Assembly (NCBI RefSeq): GCF_004917065.1
Contig: NZ_SSYA01000003.1
Coordinates: forward strand, 394,318-458,317
Length of the DNA: 64,000 nucleotides
Direction: 5' to 3'
Origin: Geomonas ferrireducens
Lineage (GTDB): Bacteria; Desulfobacterota; Desulfuromonadia; Geobacterales; Geobacteraceae
Each line of letters starts with the position of its first letter. Position 1 is the stretch's first letter. A model generated the notes under the pieces. It saw only the letters and a list, made by a program, of their open reading frames with translations, was not told where the DNA came from and did no database searches. Positions 45,339 through 55,527 of the stretch are shown piece by piece. The position numbers and the translations under genes were made by a program.

Positions 45339-45356
45339 GGATTTGCTTTGAAGAAC

Positions 45357-45390
45357 CAAAACAAAAGGGACCCCGAAAGGTCCCTTTTTA
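45357..45390 (-). terminator. Terminator downstream of malic enzyme
   Basis: GGGACC (45367-45372) / GGTCCC (45379-45384), extended by A/T pairs, 6-nt loop. Read on the minus strand the stem is followed by TTTTGTTTTGG; on the plus strand by TTTTT, so it can work in both directions. Confidence 0.82.
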
Positions 45391-45414
45391 CGTTCCAGTT
45401 GAATTTCCAGCAGA

Positions 45415-47664
<2,250 letters not shown>

Positions 47665-47888
47665 GGTATCCTCCTCGGTCAGTATGGTGAGGGTGATCTT
47701 TTTAGACTGGAGAAAGCTACGTAAGCGCTGGTTCTTTAACAGGAGATGCGGTCACGGAAATGGATGTTGTGGTGGGGCTGCGAAATTATAGCATGACGCG
47801 TCCGGTCCACAATGACCGCGCAGGAAACGAGAATCAATGCCGGACATCCTCAAGTTTCAGCTGGTCTTCTTGCAATGTCATGGCGGGG

Positions 47889-47916
47889 TTGTAAATTGAG
47901 AGAGTTTGGTTATAAT
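47889..47916 (+). promoter_or_regulatory. Promoter of the HIT-ROK pair
   Basis: TTGTAA (47889-47894), 16-nt spacer, perfect TATAAT (47911-47916); start about 30 nt before ATG 47954. Confidence 0.65.
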
Positions 47917-47953
47917 CAGCCGGCTTTTGACAGGACATCCGGCAGGAGGAGTC

Positions 47954-48430
47954 ATGGACAGGCTTTTTGCTCCATGGAGGGTTGAGTACCTGACGCAGCC
48001 GCCGGCGTCGGGCTGCATTTTCTGCGCGCAGGGGGACGACAGGGAGCTCCTGATCGTGCATCGCACCCCGCTTGGTCGCGTGATGCTGAACCGCTACCCA
48101 TACAGCAACGGCCACCTGCTGGTATCGCTCAACCGGCACACGGCGGAGCTGAACGACCTGACGGGCGAAGAGATGCAGGAGCTCCTCATGACCGTGGCGC
48201 TATGCAAGGATGTGCTGATCAAGGCGAGCAAACCAGACGGCTTCAACATCGGTCTGAACCTCGGCAAGGCTGCCGGGGCCGGTGTCGAGGACCATCTGCA
48301 CATGCACGTGGTGCCGCGCTGGAACGGCGACAGCAATTTCATGTCCGTGATCGCCGACGTCCGGGTGCTCCCGGAGTCGCTCTGGGCAACCTACGATCGG
48401 CTGAAGCCGTTTTTCGAGGAGGCGCGTTGA
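47954..48430 (+). CDS. HIT-family nucleotide hydrolase/transferase
   Basis: 158 residues. Zinc pair CIFC near residue 22, RYPYSNGHLLV, and the histidine triad HLHMHVVPRW near residues 113-122. Closest in layout to Ap4A phosphorylase-like HIT proteins. ATG 47954 stands behind AGGAGG. It overlaps the ROK kinase start by 4 nt, so the two are translated together. The precise substrate, for example a dinucleoside polyphosphate, is not determinable. Confidence 0.9.
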   Translation: MDRLFAPWRVEYLTQPPASGCIFCAQGDDRELLIVHRTPLGRVMLNRYPYSNGHLLVSLNRHTAELNDLTGEEMQELLMTVALCKDVLIKASKPDGFNIGLNLGKAAGAGVEDHLHMHVVPRWNGDSNFMSVIADVRVLPESLWATYDRLKPFFEEAR

Positions 48431-49329
48431 AGGGAAAAGGGTGCATCGGCATCGACATCGGGGGGACCAACCTGCGCCTGGCGCTGGTCGACCAGGAAGG
48501 GCGCGTGCTCGCGAGGAACGAAGAGGCGACTCTTCCCGCGGCCGGGCTCCCTTTCCTCCTCTCAAGGCTCGAGTTCGCACTCGAAGGGCTTAGGGAGACG
48601 GCCCGCTCGGCGGGGATGGAGGTAGTCGCGGTAGGCGCAGGAGTGCCCGGACTCGTAGGTCGGGACGGCGTGGTGCGCGCCAGCGTCAACATACCCGCGC
48701 TCGAGGAGGTGCGGCTCGGGGAGGAGATCGAGAAAACGGTGGGGCTGCCGGTGCTCCTTGTGAACGATGCCAATGCCTGCGCCGTGGCCGAGCATCGCTT
48801 CGGTGCAGGGCGCGGCTGCTCTTCGCTCCTCGTCGTCACCCTCGGCACCGGCATCGGCGCCGGACTCATCCTGGACGGAAGGCTATGGACCGGAGCCGAT
48901 GGCGCCGCGGGGGAGCTTGGACACGTCCCGGTTGAGCCGCTCGGGCGCCCCTGCGGCTGCGGCGCGCGCGGTTGTCTCGAACAGTACGCCTCGGCGACCG
49001 CCATATCCGGCGGGAGCGGTGACGCGGAAGCGGTCGCCGCGATGGCAAGGGGAGGGGATGCCGGGTCACTCACCCTCTTTGCGGAGGCGGGACGCTATCT
49101 CGGCATCGCGGCGGCGGGGGTGGTGAACCTCTTGAACCTCGAGGCGGTGATCCTCGCGGGGGGCGTTTCGGGAAGCTTCGAACTTTTGGAGCCGTCCCTG
49201 CGCCGGGAGCTTTCCGCCCGCAGTATTGCCGTTCCCGGTGCCCGCGTCCGCATCCTCAAAGGGAGCCTCGGCAACGACGCCGGCGTCCTCGGTGCCGCGG
49301 CCCTGGCCTGCAGTTCACTCCCTCTGTAG
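48427..49329 (+). CDS. ROK-family sugar kinase (glucokinase-like)
   Basis: 300 residues. Phosphate-binding GIDIGGTNLRLALVD at the start, catalytic Asp in VNDANACAVAE, GTGIGAG, and the ROK zinc signature GHVPV...CGCGARGCLEQYAS. Phosphorylates glucose or a related sugar. TTG 48427 is preferred: GAGGAGG lies 5 nt upstream, and the conserved DIGGTN begins nine codons later. It is coupled to the HIT gene by overlap. No specific sugar pathway is adjacent. Confidence 0.9.
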   Translation: MKGKGCIGIDIGGTNLRLALVDQEGRVLARNEEATLPAAGLPFLLSRLEFALEGLRETARSAGMEVVAVGAGVPGLVGRDGVVRASVNIPALEEVRLGEEIEKTVGLPVLLVNDANACAVAEHRFGAGRGCSSLLVVTLGTGIGAGLILDGRLWTGADGAAGELGHVPVEPLGRPCGCGARGCLEQYASATAISGGSGDAEAVAAMARGGDAGSLTLFAEAGRYLGIAAAGVVNLLNLEAVILAGGVSGSFELLEPSLRRELSARSIAVPGARVRILKGSLGNDAGVLGAAALACSSLPL

Positions 49330-49434
49330 TTCCCGCAGACTTCTCTCATTATTCAGACTACCTTTCGATAAAGATATGCTATAGTTGCCGCTGCCCCGCA
49401 GGCCCGGGGACACAAAAGACCCATGGAGGCGCTC

Positions 49435-50133
49435 ATGTCGTTGCATAAAAGCTTCATTGCAGCAGCAATTTCCTTTCTCCTTTTGACCTCAGCCGCAGCA
49501 TCCTTCGCCGCGACCCCGGAAGAGTCCTTTCGCAGCACTTTCCCGCAGGTAGCCTTGGACAGCATGACGCCGACCGAGATCCCGGGACTGTACGAGGTGG
49601 TCAGCGGCCAGAACATCTTCTACTACTACCCTGACAAGCAACTGGTGCTGACCGGCGAGATCGTGAACAAGGACCTGAAGAGCCTGACCGCCGAGCGCAA
49701 AGGGCAGCTTGCCGCGAAGCTCGTGAAGGATCTCCCGCTCGACAAGGCGTTGAAGATCGGCGACGGCAAGAAGGTGGTGATCGAGTTCACCGACCCGGAT
49801 TGCCCCTACTGCAGGAAGGGCGCCGAGTACTTCACCAAGCGCAGCGACGTGACCCAGTACATCTTCTTTGCGCCGCTTGCCCACCCGGGCGCCATCACCA
49901 AGATCGAGTACATCCTCTCCGCCGAGAACAAGACCCAGGCCTACGACGCGATGATGCTCGGGCAGGAAATCCCCGCGTCGGCCAAGCCCGCGTCGGCGGA
50001 GATCAAGAAGCTGGCGCAGGAGCACATGGCGCTCGCAAGGAAGGTGGGGATCAGCGGGACGCCGACCTTCTTCGTCAACGGCCAGATGGTGGTGGGGGCG
50101 GACACGAAGAAGCTGGACGAGCTCCTGAAGTAA
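49435..50133 (+). CDS. Periplasmic DsbC/DsbG-type thiol:disulfide interchange protein
   Basis: 232 residues: signal peptide (about 1-23, ends SAAASFA), DsbC-type N-terminal dimerisation region (about 25-95) and thioredoxin domain with active site DPDCPYCRKG near residues 122-131 and cis-Pro in GTPTFFVNG. Likely isomerase of wrong disulfides in exported proteins; Geobacter exports many multiheme cytochromes. ATG 49435 has GGAGG five nt upstream; the ATG at 49423 overlaps that site. No DsbD gene is adjacent. Confidence 0.9.
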   Translation: MSLHKSFIAAAISFLLLTSAAASFAATPEESFRSTFPQVALDSMTPTEIPGLYEVVSGQNIFYYYPDKQLVLTGEIVNKDLKSLTAERKGQLAAKLVKDLPLDKALKIGDGKKVVIEFTDPDCPYCRKGAEYFTKRSDVTQYIFFAPLAHPGAITKIEYILSAENKTQAYDAMMLGQEIPASAKPASAEIKKLAQEHMALARKVGISGTPTFFVNGQMVVGADTKKLDELLK

Positions 50134-50135
50134 GC

Positions 50136-51377
50136 TTACGGCTCGGGCGTGACCGAGACGGTGCCGAACCTGCCGTCGTAGCCCGGATCGATCTCGACCT
50201 CGCCCCGCCGCATCCTGCCGATCGCGACCGCGAGGGGCGCCGCCGAGACGGCGATCTCTTCAAGCGGTGCCTCAAGAAGGACGTGAAACTCGTTTCCCAA
50301 CCGGCCCAGGAGCTCGAAGTAGAGCTTCTGGGCTTTTTTGCTGCCGCTTCCGACGCGAAGCGTCGCAGCGATCAGGTCGATCAGAGGAATGACGGAGCAG
50401 AAAGGGGGCGCCCCGGCGGGTCTCGTCCCGGAGGGACGGTCCGCAACGGACTCCAGCCGGTGCAGCACCCCAACGGTCACCTTTCCGCCGCATGCCGGGC
50501 AGCGGTAACCGTTGGCGACCGTTTCCGAGGGGGTAAGGCGCACGCCGCAGCACCTGTGGCCGTCGGCATGGTACTTCCCCTGTTCGGGGAAGAATTCGAT
50601 GGTCCCGGACAACCCTTCGCCGGAGCTGATGGCGCGGTAGATCCCCTGGTAAGAAGGGTCGGTGTCGAAGATGGTCGCTTCCCGCCCGAGCTTCGATGCG
50701 GAATGGGCGTCCGAGTTGGAGACGAGGGTGATGCCGTCGAGTGCGGAGATGCGCCAGTTCATGGCGGGGTCGGAGGAAAGTCCGGTCTCGATGGCGAAGA
50801 CGTGGGGGGCGAGCTCCTCGAAGCACTCCTCCAGCGTGTTGAAACCGGAGAAGGCGCCGAAGACGGAGAAGTGAGGTGTCCAGGCGTGAGCCGGGATGAG
50901 CAGCGCCTCGGGGGAGGCCTCGAGCAGCATGGCGAGGAGGTCCTTCGCGTCGAGCTTCAGGATCGGCCTGCCGTCCGAGGCGATGCTCCCGACCCTGGCG
51001 AGCCTCTCGTTCAGCCTGCGCACCGCGTCGAGGTCTGGAAGGAGCACCAGGCAGTGCACTTTCCTGGTGCGACCGTTTTTACGGTAGATGCAGCTGATCT
51101 CACCGCTGGGCAGGAAGGAAACCGGCGCGAGGCAGCGCTCCGGCACGTCGGGGGCGCCGCAAAGGTCGAGGGTCTCCCGAAGCCGGAAGAGCCCGTTGCC
51201 GTCCGGGACGAGTTCGTGTTCGAGTTCCTCGAGCCACAAGGGATGGGTGCAGTCGCCGGTGCCGATGACCCGGATACCCTTCAGCTGTCCCCAGCGCCAG
51301 AGGCTTTCGAGGCCTAGGTCGCGGCTCGTGGCTATGGAATAGCGCGAATGGATGTGCAGGTCCGCGATGAATCTCAT
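50136..51377 (-). CDS. PHP-domain protein related to endonuclease Q (EndoQ)
   Basis: 413 residues. PHP metal-site motifs: DLHIHSRYS (first ligand pair), GTGDCTHP, a histidine in IPAHAWTPHF, and SNSDAHS. The middle carries a zinc-finger-like cluster CCG...CPACGG. This layout matches the EndoQ family, which in archaea and some bacteria cuts DNA 5' of deaminated or abasic sites; older annotations call such proteins helicase-related. Convergent with the DsbC-like gene, 2 nt apart. The name EndoQ is by resemblance, and activity is unproven here. Confidence 0.8.
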   Translation of the reverse strand: MRFIADLHIHSRYSIATSRDLGLESLWRWGQLKGIRVIGTGDCTHPLWLEELEHELVPDGNGLFRLRETLDLCGAPDVPERCLAPVSFLPSGEISCIYRKNGRTRKVHCLVLLPDLDAVRRLNERLARVGSIASDGRPILKLDAKDLLAMLLEASPEALLIPAHAWTPHFSVFGAFSGFNTLEECFEELAPHVFAIETGLSSDPAMNWRISALDGITLVSNSDAHSASKLGREATIFDTDPSYQGIYRAISSGEGLSGTIEFFPEQGKYHADGHRCCGVRLTPSETVANGYRCPACGGKVTVGVLHRLESVADRPSGTRPAGAPPFCSVIPLIDLIAATLRVGSGSKKAQKLYFELLGRLGNEFHVLLEAPLEEIAVSAAPLAVAIGRMRRGEVEIDPGYDGRFGTVSVTPEP

Positions 51378-51443
51378 CTGTGTCCTGGTGGGTGGTCCGC
51401 CTTCAGGCGCGGCGGGCGGGGGTGCGGGGGGCAGGGGGACGGC

Positions 51444-51851
51444 TCAGGCGCCCGCCTTGTTGCCGAACTTCGTGACCATGTGCTGACGGTAGCTCGAGAT
51501 GTCGCTGCGCAGCGAGGCGAGCTTCGACATCTTCTCGTCGATCTTCTCGATATGCTCGTCCAGTATCTCCACCAGGCGCGGCACCATGCGCTCGGTCTGC
51601 TTCGCCTCGCCGTACGCCGCGTAAAGCTCCTGCATTTCCCTGATGGTGAGGCCCAGTTCCTTCAGCTTGATGATGAACTTGATCCGGCGCACGTAATAAG
51701 GGGTGAAACCTCGGGTTGCGCCGTCGCTTCTGGGAACGCTCTCGATGATGCCTACTTCTTCCCAGTAGCGTATGGTCCTGGTGGTGAGCCCCAGCGCAGA
51801 GGCGACCTCCCCGATGGAGGTGACTTCTTCGCCGTCCGTCAATATGTCCAT
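51444..51851 (-). CDS. MerR-family transcriptional regulator
   Basis: 135 residues. N-terminal winged HTH (SIGEVASALGLTTRTIRYWEEVGIIESV; residues about 12-39), second wing with GFTPYYVRRIKFIIKLKEL, and a long dimerisation helix (about 85-120). No cysteine near the C-terminus, so it is not a typical metal sensor. Divergent from the nitroreductase gene across 176 nt that hold a perfect 16-bp palindrome, and upstream of the EndoQ-like gene on the same strand. It may regulate the nitroreductase (inference). Confidence 0.9.
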   Translation of the reverse strand: MDILTDGEEVTSIGEVASALGLTTRTIRYWEEVGIIESVPRSDGATRGFTPYYVRRIKFIIKLKELGLTIREMQELYAAYGEAKQTERMVPRLVEILDEHIEKIDEKMSKLASLRSDISSYRQHMVTKFGNKAGA

Positions 51852-51912
51852 GGAGTCCTCGTGGTGTTAAATTCCAAGCTAATCTAGAACATGGCGTTCT
51901 GGGTGTCAATCG

Positions 51913-51928
51913 CTTTCCGGCCGGAAAG
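51913..51928. promoter_or_regulatory. 16-bp perfect palindrome between merR-type gene and nitroreductase gene
   Basis: CTTTCCGGCCGGAAAG at 51913-51928, in the divergent intergenic region. A TATAAA box (51954-51959) lies 25 nt beyond, in the direction of the nitroreductase. Operator candidate. Confidence 0.5.
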
Positions 51929-52027
51929 GTGCGGAAAAGTACGCGATACGCCATATAAAATGCGCGGTTTACAAAACGACGTTTTTGGGATATGTAGTCC
52001 AAAAAGCGACAAAAGGAGGCCATCGAC

Positions 52028-52564
52028 ATGGACATTTTCCAGGCCATAACCGGGCGGCGCAGCATCCGCAAGTACAAACCGACGCCGGTTGAACCAGGCA
52101 AAATAAAACAGGTACTTAACTTGGCGCGTCTGGCGCCTTCCTGGAAGAACCTGCAGTGCTGGCGTTTCCTGGTGCTGACCGAGCCGGAGCGCATCGGACG
52201 CCTGCTCGAGGCCTTCCCGGACGACAATCCGGGCAAAAAGGCGATAGCATCGGCACCGTGCATCGTCTTGGTCTGTGCCGATCCCAACGAGAGCGGCGTC
52301 GAAAACGGCATCGAGTACTACATCGCCGACGCGGCGCTCGCCTTCGACCATCTCTGCCTCGCCGCCTACGGGCTCGGGCTTGGGACCTGCTGGATGGGGT
52401 GGTACGACGAGGAGCCCATCAAGGAGGCGCTCGGCATTCCCGCCGCAATCAAGGTGGTGGGGCTCACGCCGCTTGGGTATCCCGACCAGTCCCCCAATCC
52501 CCGCCCGCGCAAGGAACTGGCGGAGGTGGCCTTCAGCGAGGAGTGGGGGAACAGCCGGTGGTGA
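52028..52564 (+). CDS. Nitroreductase family protein
   Basis: 178 residues. FMN-binding motif TGRRSIRKYKPTPV at the start, NLARLAPSWKNLQCWRF, and GLGTCWMGWYDEEP near residue 120. Flavin-dependent NAD(P)H oxidoreductase of unknown substrate. AGGAGG stands 5 nt before the ATG. The MerR regulator lies divergently upstream. The RluA-type gene begins 7 nt after its stop. Confidence 0.92.
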   Translation: MDIFQAITGRRSIRKYKPTPVEPGKIKQVLNLARLAPSWKNLQCWRFLVLTEPERIGRLLEAFPDDNPGKKAIASAPCIVLVCADPNESGVENGIEYYIADAALAFDHLCLAAYGLGLGTCWMGWYDEEPIKEALGIPAAIKVVGLTPLGYPDQSPNPRPRKELAEVAFSEEWGNSRW

Positions 52565-52571
52565 GCGGACG

Positions 52572-53444
52572 ATGATTTCCGCATTCGCCGCCAAGGTTAC
52601 CATGCCGCGGGTCGAGCAGCCGCACCGGACCGTGCTCGCCTTCCTGCTGCAACGTTTCCCGAAGATCCCGCCGGAGGTGTGGGAGCGTCGCGTCGCCGAA
52701 GGGAAGGTGCTCTCGGAAGACGGTACGCCGATCACCCCCGAGACTCCCTACGCGCCGCAGAAGCGGGTCTTTTATTTCAGGGAGATCGAGAATGAGCAGG
52801 TCATCCCTTTCACCGAAGAGATCCTCTTTCAAAACGAGGAACTGCTGGTGGCGTGCAAGCCCCATTTCCTTCCCGTTACGCCGGTAGGGGCCTACCTCGA
52901 GCAGAGCCTCCTGCACAGGCTGCGCAGACGGACCGGGATCGATCACATCGTTCCGCTGCACCGCATCGACCGCGAGACCGCCGGCCTCGTCCTCTTCTCC
53001 GTGAACCCGGCCACCCGCGGCCTTTACGGGGGACTTTTCCGGCAGGGGCGGATCGAGAAGAGCTACCTCGCCCTTTCCGAGGGGAAGGTGCCGGGTGAAG
53101 AGTGGAGCGTCGAGAGCAGGCTCGTGCCGGGTGACCCTTGGTACACCATGACGGTCGCGCCGGGAGAGGCGAACGCCCGCTCGCGGATAAAGCGCATCGG
53201 CGAAAAGGGGGGCGTGTCGCTCTTCTCGCTCGTTCCGCACACCGGCAAGACGCACCAGTTGCGGGTGCACATGAGCAGTCTCGGGATGCCGATCATGCAC
53301 GACAGACTTTACCCGCAACTGCGTCCCCGGCAGTTCGATGATTTCGAAAAGCCGCTTCAGCTCCTGGCGCACACGCTCCGATTCGAGGACCCGGTGACCG
53401 GGAAAGTCATGGAGTTTCGGTCGAATCGGGAGCTTTTGTGGTAA
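52572..53444 (+). CDS. RluA-family 23S rRNA/tRNA pseudouridine synthase
   Basis: 290 residues. Catalytic Asp in VPLHRIDRETAGLVLFS, then KSYLAL and GKTHQLRVHMSSLGMP, all RluA family. The N-terminal about 75 residues (PHRTVLAFLLQRFPKIPPEV) are S4-like. Target uridine not predictable. Start ATG 52572 is 7 nt after the nitroreductase stop; a long frame running back through that gene is not supported. Probably co-transcribed with the nitroreductase. Confidence 0.9.
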   Translation: MISAFAAKVTMPRVEQPHRTVLAFLLQRFPKIPPEVWERRVAEGKVLSEDGTPITPETPYAPQKRVFYFREIENEQVIPFTEEILFQNEELLVACKPHFLPVTPVGAYLEQSLLHRLRRRTGIDHIVPLHRIDRETAGLVLFSVNPATRGLYGGLFRQGRIEKSYLALSEGKVPGEEWSVESRLVPGDPWYTMTVAPGEANARSRIKRIGEKGGVSLFSLVPHTGKTHQLRVHMSSLGMPIMHDRLYPQLRPRQFDDFEKPLQLLAHTLRFEDPVTGKVMEFRSNRELLW

Positions 53445-53492
53445 TCTAGAACGGTCTGCGGCTGGAGCAGGTCCGGTACACGGAGGTGCAAG

Positions 53493-53768
53493 ATGGCCAA
53501 GAACGTGCTTTTGATGGTTGATTACGGCGTCAACAACAGCATTCATGTCGGCCTCTTCAAGATTCATCTGAAAGAGGCGGGATGGCGCGAGGGGTTCCTC
53601 GAGGGGGCCTTTGAAAAGAGCATGGACCTTCCCGATGCCATGATAGAGAAGGTGGTGCAGGAAGAGTTCGACAGCGCGGCCAACCAGGCTTCCTTCAAGA
53701 AGACTTATTGCGAGCTGTTCGTCACTGAGGATGAGCTGAAGTTCTCTTGGGACTGGAACACCCCTTAG
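53493..53768 (+). CDS. Small conserved-looking protein of unknown function
   Basis: 91 residues, no signal peptide, mixed alpha/beta with acidic C-terminus (YCELFVTEDELKFSWDWNTP). Not recognised. GGAGGTGCAAG precedes the ATG, a good ribosome binding site, and codon usage matches the neighbours, so I take it as real. It lies 48 nt after the RluA-type gene. No catalytic motif visible. Confidence 0.72.
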   Translation: MAKNVLLMVDYGVNNSIHVGLFKIHLKEAGWREGFLEGAFEKSMDLPDAMIEKVVQEEFDSAANQASFKKTYCELFVTEDELKFSWDWNTP

Positions 53769-53828
53769 CCGGGTTACAAGTATTAAATATCTGGACAAGA
53801 TCCACGAGGATTGGTTAATATCCCACCT

Positions 53829-53987
53829 ATGAAAAAACCCGCAGCAATATTCATCATTTTCTTCACTTTGGCAGTGGTAGGTTTTGGAACATGGCAACTC
53901 TTCAAAGGGAATTTTGAGGCGGCTTTCTCTTCCGTTCCATTCCTGCTGATCATCTACTTTTTTATTAAACCTTACCGTAGCACTTGA
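53829..53987 (+). CDS. Very small membrane protein, 52 residues
   Basis: Open frame of 52 codons from ATG 53829 (begins MKKPAAIFIIFF, ends FFIKPYRST). Two hydrophobic segments (about 5-24 and 33-46) separated by a short polar loop (FKGNFEAAF): a likely hairpin-type inner-membrane peptide. Base composition is lower in GC than neighbours. The ribosome binding site is weak (GAGG about 17 nt upstream), so expression is uncertain. Not recognised. Confidence 0.5.
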   Translation: MKKPAAIFIIFFTLAVVGFGTWQLFKGNFEAAFSSVPFLLIIYFFIKPYRST

Positions 53988-54116
53988 CGATAAGCGTCAC
54001 ATCCTTTTTGAGACTCATGATGCTTTCCCGCAGTTTGTTGTGATTGCAGTGAAAGCTCCGGTTTCGCATTGGCATCGATTACCGGCTGCTCTTGTGTAAT
54101 GTCGATGGGAGAAATC

Positions 54117-55037
54117 ATGTCCAATTGTGTGCTCGTTATCGATGACTCCACCGCCATACGGGAACAGGTGGTGCGCACCCTGAAAGATGTCGGCCTTTTC
54201 GAGCAGTACCGGGAAGCGCGGGACGGCCTGGAAGGGTTCAAGACGCTGATCGAATCCAAGGCCGACCTCGTCATCTGCGACGTCGACATGCCGCGCATGG
54301 ACGGCTACAAGTTCCTGCAGTTGGTGGCATCGCGCCCCGACCTGCAGGGGCTTCCCATCATCATGCTGACCGGCATGATGGACTTCAACTCGAAGATCAG
54401 GGGGCTCGAACAGGGGGCAAGCGACTACCTCACCAAGCCGTTCGATCCCGGCGAGCTCGTGGCGCGGGTCCGGGTGCAACTTAAGATCAAGTCCCTGCAG
54501 GACGATCTGAGGAAGGCCAATGAGCAGTTGAAGCGCCTGACCAACATCGATCATCTCACCAACCTCTTCAACAGGCGTTACCTGGCCGAGATAATGGACG
54601 GTGAGTTCATCAGGGCCAGACGTAACCACGAAAATCTCTCCCTCGTCATTTTTGACATCGATTACTTCAAGAGCGTGAACGACACCTACGGGCACCAAAA
54701 CGGCGATGTCGTCCTCTCGGCCGTCGCGGGTATCGCCCAGCAGCAGATGCGCGCCTACGACAGCGCTGCGCGTTACGGCGGCGAAGAGTTTGTCCTGGTG
54801 CTCCCCGGTACTGCGCTCGAAGGAGGCGTCATCGTTGCCGAGCGCCTGCGTCAGGCCGTGCTTGAATCCTCCTTTCCTCCCCCCATGGAAGATCTCACCC
54901 TCACCATCAGCGCCGGGGTCGCCACCTACCCGGGCCCGTCCGTTGAGAACATCGACTCGCTGTTTCGCCGCGCCGACGAGGCGCTGTATCGGGCGAAGCA
55001 GAGCGGTAGAAACCGCGTCGAGATGATGCCGACCTGA
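54117..55037 (+). CDS. Response-regulator diguanylate cyclase (REC-GGDEF)
   Basis: 306 residues. Receiver domain (about 1-120) with phospho-acceptor Asp in DVDMPRMDGYK, Thr in MLTGMM and Lys in LTKPFDPGE. A coiled linker (about 125-145) leads to the GGDEF domain with intact active site GGEEF and, five residues before it, the inhibitory I-site RAYD. It should make c-di-GMP when phosphorylated, with product feedback. ATG 54117 has GGGAGAA upstream. The partner kinase is not adjacent. Confidence 0.94.
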   Translation: MSNCVLVIDDSTAIREQVVRTLKDVGLFEQYREARDGLEGFKTLIESKADLVICDVDMPRMDGYKFLQLVASRPDLQGLPIIMLTGMMDFNSKIRGLEQGASDYLTKPFDPGELVARVRVQLKIKSLQDDLRKANEQLKRLTNIDHLTNLFNRRYLAEIMDGEFIRARRNHENLSLVIFDIDYFKSVNDTYGHQNGDVVLSAVAGIAQQQMRAYDSAARYGGEEFVLVLPGTALEGGVIVAERLRQAVLESSFPPPMEDLTLTISAGVATYPGPSVENIDSLFRRADEALYRAKQSGRNRVEMMPT

Positions 55038-55065
55038 AAAAATTAGATATATTTAAGAAAATAAC

Positions 55066-55094
55066 TTGAAAAAATTCTAATTTAATTGTAAACG
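55066..55094 (+). promoter_or_regulatory. Possible promoter of the 65-residue gene
   Basis: TTGAAA (55066-55071), 17-nt spacer of A/T-rich sequence, TAAACG (55089-55094), in a very A/T-rich 90-nt gap. Confidence 0.33.
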
Positions 55095-55130
55095 TACCTT
55101 CTGCTCGACACCGAACCAGGAGGACGTTCC

Positions 55131-55328
55131 ATGGACAGTTTTGACGAAGCCTACGCCAGGTACCTGAAGTTGCTGGCGAAGCTCGATCGTACCGACGATG
55201 TCGCGGAAAAGAACCAGCTCTTTCGCCAGCTAATGCACCTGCTGTGTGAGCTGGAGCAGAATCTGAAAGCCGTAAAGGCTAAACAGGGTGATTGGTCCAG
55301 GCGGGAAGAGCTCGCCTACTGGATCTAG
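55131..55328 (+). CDS. Small helical protein of unknown function
   Basis: 65 residues, predicted almost wholly helical (YLKLLAKLDRTDDVAEKNQL), no signal peptide. AGGAGG stands 8 nt before the ATG. Not recognised; it may be a small adaptor. It lies alone between the diguanylate cyclase and etfB, with an A/T-rich promoter region upstream. Confidence rests on the strong ribosome binding site and neighbour-like codon use. Confidence 0.7.
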   Translation: MDSFDEAYARYLKLLAKLDRTDDVAEKNQLFRQLMHLLCELEQNLKAVKAKQGDWSRREELAYWI

Positions 55329-55452
55329 TTTTTTCTCCATCCTTTTCCGTCAGGCCTCCCCACAACACATCCCCCCGTTGTCAGTTCCTTCGCGTCTGCC
55401 GCTCCCGCGTAATTCATTAAGATGTTTGACACATTTCGTTACTCCTATATCC

Positions 55453-55499
55453 TATAATTAAAGTTCCTGACGGTGCGCCGACCCGCGGCTCGCACCGTT
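55453..55499 (+). promoter_or_regulatory. etfB promoter -10 box and leader hairpin
   Basis: Perfect TATAAT at 55453-55458; the upstream TTGACA (55426-55431) is 21 nt away, too far for a standard spacer, so the -35 is unclear. The leader holds an 8-bp hairpin (ACGGTGCG 55470-55477 / CGCACCGT 55491-55498) before the ribosome binding site. Confidence 0.45.
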
Positions 55500-55527
55500 C
55501 TTTCAATCCCAGCTGGAGGAGGTTGCC

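Noticed and set aside
55426-55458. Standard sigma-70 promoter TTGACA...TATAAT before etfB
   Set aside because: The spacer is 21 nt, outside the normal 16-18 range, so only the -10 box was annotated.
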